From positions 868,001 through 932,000 of the forward strand of contig OZ221974.1 of assembly GCA_965119665.1 (NCBI GenBank): DNA of 64,000 nucleotides, read 5' to 3'. The translations under genes and the position numbers were made by a program. Below the pieces are notes generated by a model. The model worked only from the letters and a program-made list of their open reading frames with translations, ran no database searches and was not told the DNA's origin. The stretch comes from Dialister sp900541485 (GTDB taxonomy: Bacteria > Bacillota > Negativicutes > Veillonellales > Dialisteraceae). This document shows, piece by piece, positions 60,532 to 64,000 of the stretch. Numbering within the stretch: position 1 is the first letter of the stretch; each line of letters begins with the position of its first letter.

Positions 60532-62823
60532 TTAGAAATGAATCTTTGCTGTGAATGTGAATGTACGTGGTAAGGAGAGATATACCTGGTTGCCGCGGGA
60601 TACCTGCCAGTAGTCTTTATCAAATACGTTGTTGCACATAAGTGACAATTCTGCCGGATTCTTGCCGAAGTGTGTCTTATGGGTGACACCTAAGTCAAAA
60701 ATGGTATATCCCGGTGCCCACAGCGCTTCATTCTTCACAGGAGAACGACCCGTATAAATGGCACGGCCCAAAATGCTCCAGCTTTCATTCGGGTTATATT
60801 CCAATCCGAGTACGGCTGTCCATTCGGAGATACCGTTTACAGATTTCCCTTCTGCCGGATTCTTTTTCGTGATGACCTTATTGGTGGCCGGATCGATGAC
60901 TTTTATCACTTTTCCGTTTTTATCCTTAATCTGGCGGCCTTGTGCTGTTATATCTACCACTTCCGCTAACTTCTGCTGGGTAGCACTCATCTTCGAGAAT
61001 CCGCCGATGATGTTCCACTTATCGCTGAGTTTACCGTTTACCGTAAATTCCAGTCCTTTATGATGAGCTTCTCCGTCCACGCTCTGGAAGGGTTTTTCAA
61101 ATCCCGGTTTGTAGTAACCCATCAGGTTATCCTGCTTGATATCATAGTATGCCAAAGTGTAGAGCAGTTCGTCAGCCTTATATTTCACACCGAATTCATT
61201 CTGCTTCGTCTTCAGCGGCGGCATAATGTCTCCGGAGTTTTCGAAAGTCGTATTGACCCCTACACCGCAGTCAAAGTTTTCAGAATGGCTGAAATAAATA
61301 GAAGTGTTTTCTGTGGGGTGGTAAATCAGTCCGTACAGCGGAGCCGTATCCTTAGTCACAACCCGGTCAATACCGGTCAGCTCCATACTGGTCTGGTTCT
61401 TCCACTTGTAGCTCCGTGAGGTCGCTTCATGGTGATGCACTCCTACTACAACGTCCCAGTTGTTGTAAGTCATGTAATCGACAGCAGAAATACTCTTTAC
61501 TCTCGTCTTATTATTCCAACGGCTGTTTACATAAGCAAACGGTGTCGGTACGGTCTGGTTGATTCCTGTAAGCAGACTGCCCGTGCCGATATTCCAAGCC
61601 TTATTTCCATTATTAGGATCACCTGTGCCGTAAGCAACCTTACGATTTCTCCAAGACTGGTTATACGAAACCGTGATATCATGCTTCACATCGCCCGTCT
61701 TGGCATGAGCCACGCCGCCGAGCTGCCAGTAATAGAATTCCTGCGGTGTCACACCGGCCTTGGCGGTCACATCAAACGTGCCGTCCTGTTTCAACGTATA
61801 TCCGCTGCCGCCGTTTGCCATCATATGACGGTTCAGATTATTTCTCTGCATACCGAAATTGAAGAACATATCGAAATTGTCATTCAGTTTCTGTTCATGA
61901 TTATAGGTCATGAGCCAGCCGTGGGTGCCCTTTATCATGCCGTCAAAGCTGAAATCGGAAGAACCCTTCGGTACAGCCGGTAACGTTTTCACATCTCCGC
62001 CCAAAATGAACCAGCGCAGACCGCCCTGGATGACCAGGTTCCGGTATCCGATAAATAAATTATCCTTACTGTTTTCCGTTGTTCTGTCGATATTTGCAAA
62101 AATACCCTGTCCGTTAACCTTTGTTCCTTTAACGGATGTTTTTCCGTTCAGGTTTTCCGTGGTAACACGTATACCCCATTCCTTCTTTTCACCGAAACGT
62201 TCGCCCCAGTCGAGATATTCACCGAAAAGTCCGCGGCCGGAAATGGTCTGGGTATAGTCAAGAACGCCCTTATCGGGAGCGACTTTGGACTTCACACTGA
62301 CGATACCGCCCGGGTTTGTCGTTTCATACTGAACGCCGGTCCCGTAAATTCCGATATTCGGACCGGAAACCAATTCCAAAGATTCAATGGGGAACAAAGG
62401 TGTATTGAACTGTGTGAATACACCGGGAACATTGTTTACATAGAAGTTGGTACCGTTCGTACGGAATCCGCGGAAAAAGAAATCTCCGTGAAGAATGGAG
62501 CCCGACTGACGTACAGACGGTGAATTGGCAAGTAATGCATCCATCGGCTTATCCGGTGCGGTAAAGGTATCCATTGCTTTTTCCGTAAAATGCATCTGTG
62601 TAAACGGAACGTCCATGGTATCTTTTCCTGCAAGGAATCCGGTCTGTGACTTCGTATACACGAATTCACCGGGCAAAACTTCTCTTGCCTTGTTGCGGTC
62701 ACCGATAACGACGATTTCGCCAAGTTCATACGTCGTATTTGTATCCTGTGCGGAAACCATGCCGCCGGTAAATACGGAACTCATTGCCGCAAATACGGCA
62801 GCCATAAGCATTTTGTTTTTCAT
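60532..62823 (-). CDS. TonB-dependent outer-membrane receptor (receptor A)
   Basis: The 763-residue receptor has a signal peptide (MKNKMLMAAVFAAMSSVFTG ... VSA), the TonB box-like LGEIVVIGDRN, a plug (about 45-190: NSPSVRQSGSILHGDFFFRG, FYVNNVPGVFTQ, TNPGGIVSVKSK) and a barrel ending RTFTFTAKIHF. It is the first gene before the methyltransferase-Nik series and is its likely outer-membrane entry port. A near-consensus promoter at 62957-62985 overlaps a 14-base inverted repeat. GAGAGG precedes the ATG. Confidence 0.9.
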   Translation of the reverse strand: MKNKMLMAAVFAAMSSVFTGGMVSAQDTNTTYELGEIVVIGDRNKAREVLPGEFVYTKSQTGFLAGKDTMDVPFTQMHFTEKAMDTFTAPDKPMDALLANSPSVRQSGSILHGDFFFRGFRTNGTNFYVNNVPGVFTQFNTPLFPIESLELVSGPNIGIYGTGVQYETTNPGGIVSVKSKVAPDKGVLDYTQTISGRGLFGEYLDWGERFGEKKEWGIRVTTENLNGKTSVKGTKVNGQGIFANIDRTTENSKDNLFIGYRNLVIQGGLRWFILGGDVKTLPAVPKGSSDFSFDGMIKGTHGWLMTYNHEQKLNDNFDMFFNFGMQRNNLNRHMMANGGSGYTLKQDGTFDVTAKAGVTPQEFYYWQLGGVAHAKTGDVKHDITVSYNQSWRNRKVAYGTGDPNNGNKAWNIGTGSLLTGINQTVPTPFAYVNSRWNNKTRVKSISAVDYMTYNNWDVVVGVHHHEATSRSYKWKNQTSMELTGIDRVVTKDTAPLYGLIYHPTENTSIYFSHSENFDCGVGVNTTFENSGDIMPPLKTKQNEFGVKYKADELLYTLAYYDIKQDNLMGYYKPGFEKPFQSVDGEAHHKGLEFTVNGKLSDKWNIIGGFSKMSATQQKLAEVVDITAQGRQIKDKNGKVIKVIDPATNKVITKKNPAEGKSVNGISEWTAVLGLEYNPNESWSILGRAIYTGRSPVKNEALWAPGYTIFDLGVTHKTHFGKNPAELSLMCNNVFDKDYWQVSRGNQVYLSLPRTFTFTAKIHF

Positions 62824-62956
62824 TCCATAATCCTCTCTTGTCTGAAAATTAAAATAAATACAGATGTTAAATAAAAAATAATTCTTTGACTCTTTTTTGC
62901 CCTCCTTATTTTTTAATTTACTTCTTTCCGTACCTTATTTTATTTATTACTATTTA

Positions 62957-62985
62957 ATTATAGGTATAATCTCACTTTTTGTCCA
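62957..62985 (-). promoter_or_regulatory. Promoter of receptor A with overlapping inverted repeat
   Basis: Minus strand: TGGACA (62985-62980), 17-base spacer, TATAAT (62962-62957). ATTATA-GG-TATAAT (62957-62970) forms a 6+2+6 inverted repeat over the -10, a plausible metal-regulator operator with the same spacing as the one in the znu region. Confidence 0.65.
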
Positions 62986-63104
62986 TATAAATATTTTTTA
63001 TAAACAGGACTAAATTTATAAAACACACTTACAATCACAAATTCCTCCTGAAAACGAACAAAAAGCAGTCCCAAAAAACATGAACTATCATTTGTTCTCA
63101 TTTC

Positions 63105-63315
63105 TGCTCACACTTATCCCTTCCGTCAACCTGACGGTTGACACCTTCCCCGACAAGCGGGGACGGCTTACGGGTTGCATTTTATCGTTTTATGACAACA
63201 ATTAAGTAATATTTTTTAACCATTATTTCTTTCTTCCTTAGTCGTTCGCTGTCCCCGACTTCGGGGAAAGTGCCGAGCAAATCGAGGCGATAGGGGCAAG
63301 TCTGCGTACACAGGT
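63105..63315 (+). repeat. Dispersed intergenic repeat, copy 6
   Basis: It carries the hairpin GTCAACC-TGA-CGGTTGAC (63125-63142), the CCCCGACAAGCGGGG hairpin (63148-63162), then CTTCCTTAGTCGTTCGCTG (63233 on), CCCCGACTTCGGGG (63254-63267), GAGGCGATAGGGGCAAG (63284-63300) and GTACACAGGTCATATG. With the promoter and terminator it accounts for the 62824-63402 gap. Confidence 0.83.
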
Positions 63316-63332
63316 CATATGTATGTAACATA

Positions 63333-63377
63333 TAAAAAAGAACCGGTTCATGACATTTATGTCTTCCGGTTCTTTTT
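63333..63377 (-). terminator. Terminator of the right-edge ABC ATPase gene
   Basis: AAAAGAACCGG/CCGGTTCTTTT stem with T-run on the minus strand, 25 bases past the stop at 63403. Confidence 0.85.
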
Positions 63378-63402
63378 ATTTGATTCTTACAATTTCAGAA
63401 CA

Positions 63403-64000
63403 TCAGCCTTGCAACGCACCCTCTTGTTTCCAGTGCTTCGGCAGATATATGATGTGCATCCTTCCCGTTTCATCGATTTCCACTTTGCTGTCCACCTGGT
63501 ATAAATCACGGATGAACTCTTCTGTCAAAAGTTCGGCCGGAGTACCCACACCTGCCACTTGTCCGTCACGGATGGCTATCAGACGGTCACAGTACATGGC
63601 TGCAATATTTAAATCATGAATAGCCGCCGCCACGGTCAAATCCAAACTTTTTACGATATCCATAATTTCCAGCTGGTACCTTATATCCAGATGATTTGTC
63701 GGCTCGTCCAAGACAAGGCACTCCGTTTCCTGCGTCAAAGCTCTGGCGAGAATGACACGTTGCTGCTCGCCACCAGATAAGGTGGAAAAATTTCTTTCTT
63801 CAAATCCTTCCAACCCCACCAACTTAATGGCATCTCTTGCCAGCGTATAATCCTTCAGGTTATCCCGCTCCATCATCTTTTTATGGGGAGAACGTCCCAT
63901 GAGCACTACATCGAGAACGGTAAAATCAAAATTATAAAAATTATGCTGTGCCACGACAGCCAGCTTAAGTGCCGATTCGCGGTAGGACATTTCATCCAAA
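63403..64000 (-). CDS. FecE-type ABC transporter ATP-binding protein (partial, start beyond right edge)
   Basis: The visible 198 residues are the C-terminal part of a siderophore/cobalamin-type ATPase: Q-loop VVAQHNFYNFDFTV, signature LSGGEQQRVILARAL, Walker B CLVLDEPTNHLD and H-loop AAIHDLN. Walker A is outside the window. The frame is open at the edge, so the apparent TTG at 63999 is not the start. A permease and binding protein probably lie to the right. It ends before repeat copy 6 and is a separate unit from receptor A. Confidence 0.9.
   Translation of the reverse strand, partial: LDEMSYRESALKLAVVAQHNFYNFDFTVLDVVLMGRSPHKKMMERDNLKDYTLARDAIKLVGLEGFEERNFSTLSGGEQQRVILARALTQETECLVLDEPTNHLDIRYQLEIMDIVKSLDLTVAAAIHDLNIAAMYCDRLIAIRDGQVAGVGTPAELLTEEFIRDLYQVDSKVEIDETGRMHIIYLPKHWKQEGALQG

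Overview
The window looks like chromosome of a diderm Firmicute (Negativicutes, Veillonellaceae-like, possibly close to Dialister; the genus is an inference). Low-GC Firmicute signatures (strong AGGAGG ribosome sites, sigma-A promoters, a CIRCE box, DUF1934-argS) occur beside outer-membrane genes: lpxC-fabZ-lpxA for lipid A, an MlaD-type lipid transporter subunit, three TonB-dependent receptors and a YadA-type trimeric adhesin carrying an SLH domain. No tRNA, rRNA, CRISPR array or transposase gene was seen.

Layout. 1-3.8 kb: a McrBC-like defence pair (AAA+ ATPase plus DUF2357 protein) behind a leader packed with six inverted repeats, then mlaD. 3.8-11.9 kb: nitroreductase, a LarA-family racemase, a CorA-type channel, BrnQ, an EamA exporter and proA, with dispersed intergenic repeats at 8.8-9.5 kb. 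11.9-14.2 kb: an AT-rich Eco47II-type restriction-modification island. 14.3-21.1 kb: pyrG, argS, DUF1934, a Lys-tailed protein, a CNNM/CorC-type membrane protein and a TetR regulator. 21.2-23.2 kb: six small AT-rich genes downstream of recQ, resembling an orphan immunity-gene array (Imm17-like, DUF2695). 23.2-31.9 kb: recQ, an ADP-ribosylglycohydrolase with a structured leader, bioB, CIRCE-controlled hsp20 and a divergent znuA / znuCB zinc locus. 32-37.5 kb: larE-larB-larC on the minus strand, then lpxC-fabZ-lpxA. 38-46 kb: SLH-bearing adhesin, DUF523, a small secreted protein, MarR, a 1.4-kb cluster of tandem repeats and pyruvate kinase. 46-64 kb: an aldo/keto reductase, then a long minus-strand metal-uptake region: TonB receptor, methyltransferase, NikABCDE-like ABC system, an AT-rich siderophore-type ABC system with its own TonB receptor, a third receptor, and a truncated ABC ATPase at the right edge.

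How the genes fit together. LarE, LarB and LarC build the nickel-pincer nucleotide cofactor that LarA needs, and the LarA here keeps the four cofactor-contact residues. A NikA-like binding protein, its transporter and a TonB receptor at the other end of the window could supply the nickel, so much of the window can be read as nickel acquisition and use (inference). The most unusual items are the SLH domain placed after the beta-barrel of the adhesin, the hairpin array in front of the McrBC-like pair, a three-way-junction leader on the ADP-ribosylglycohydrolase gene, the compensatory hairpins inside the dispersed repeats, and the methyltransferase embedded in the nickel-type uptake operon.
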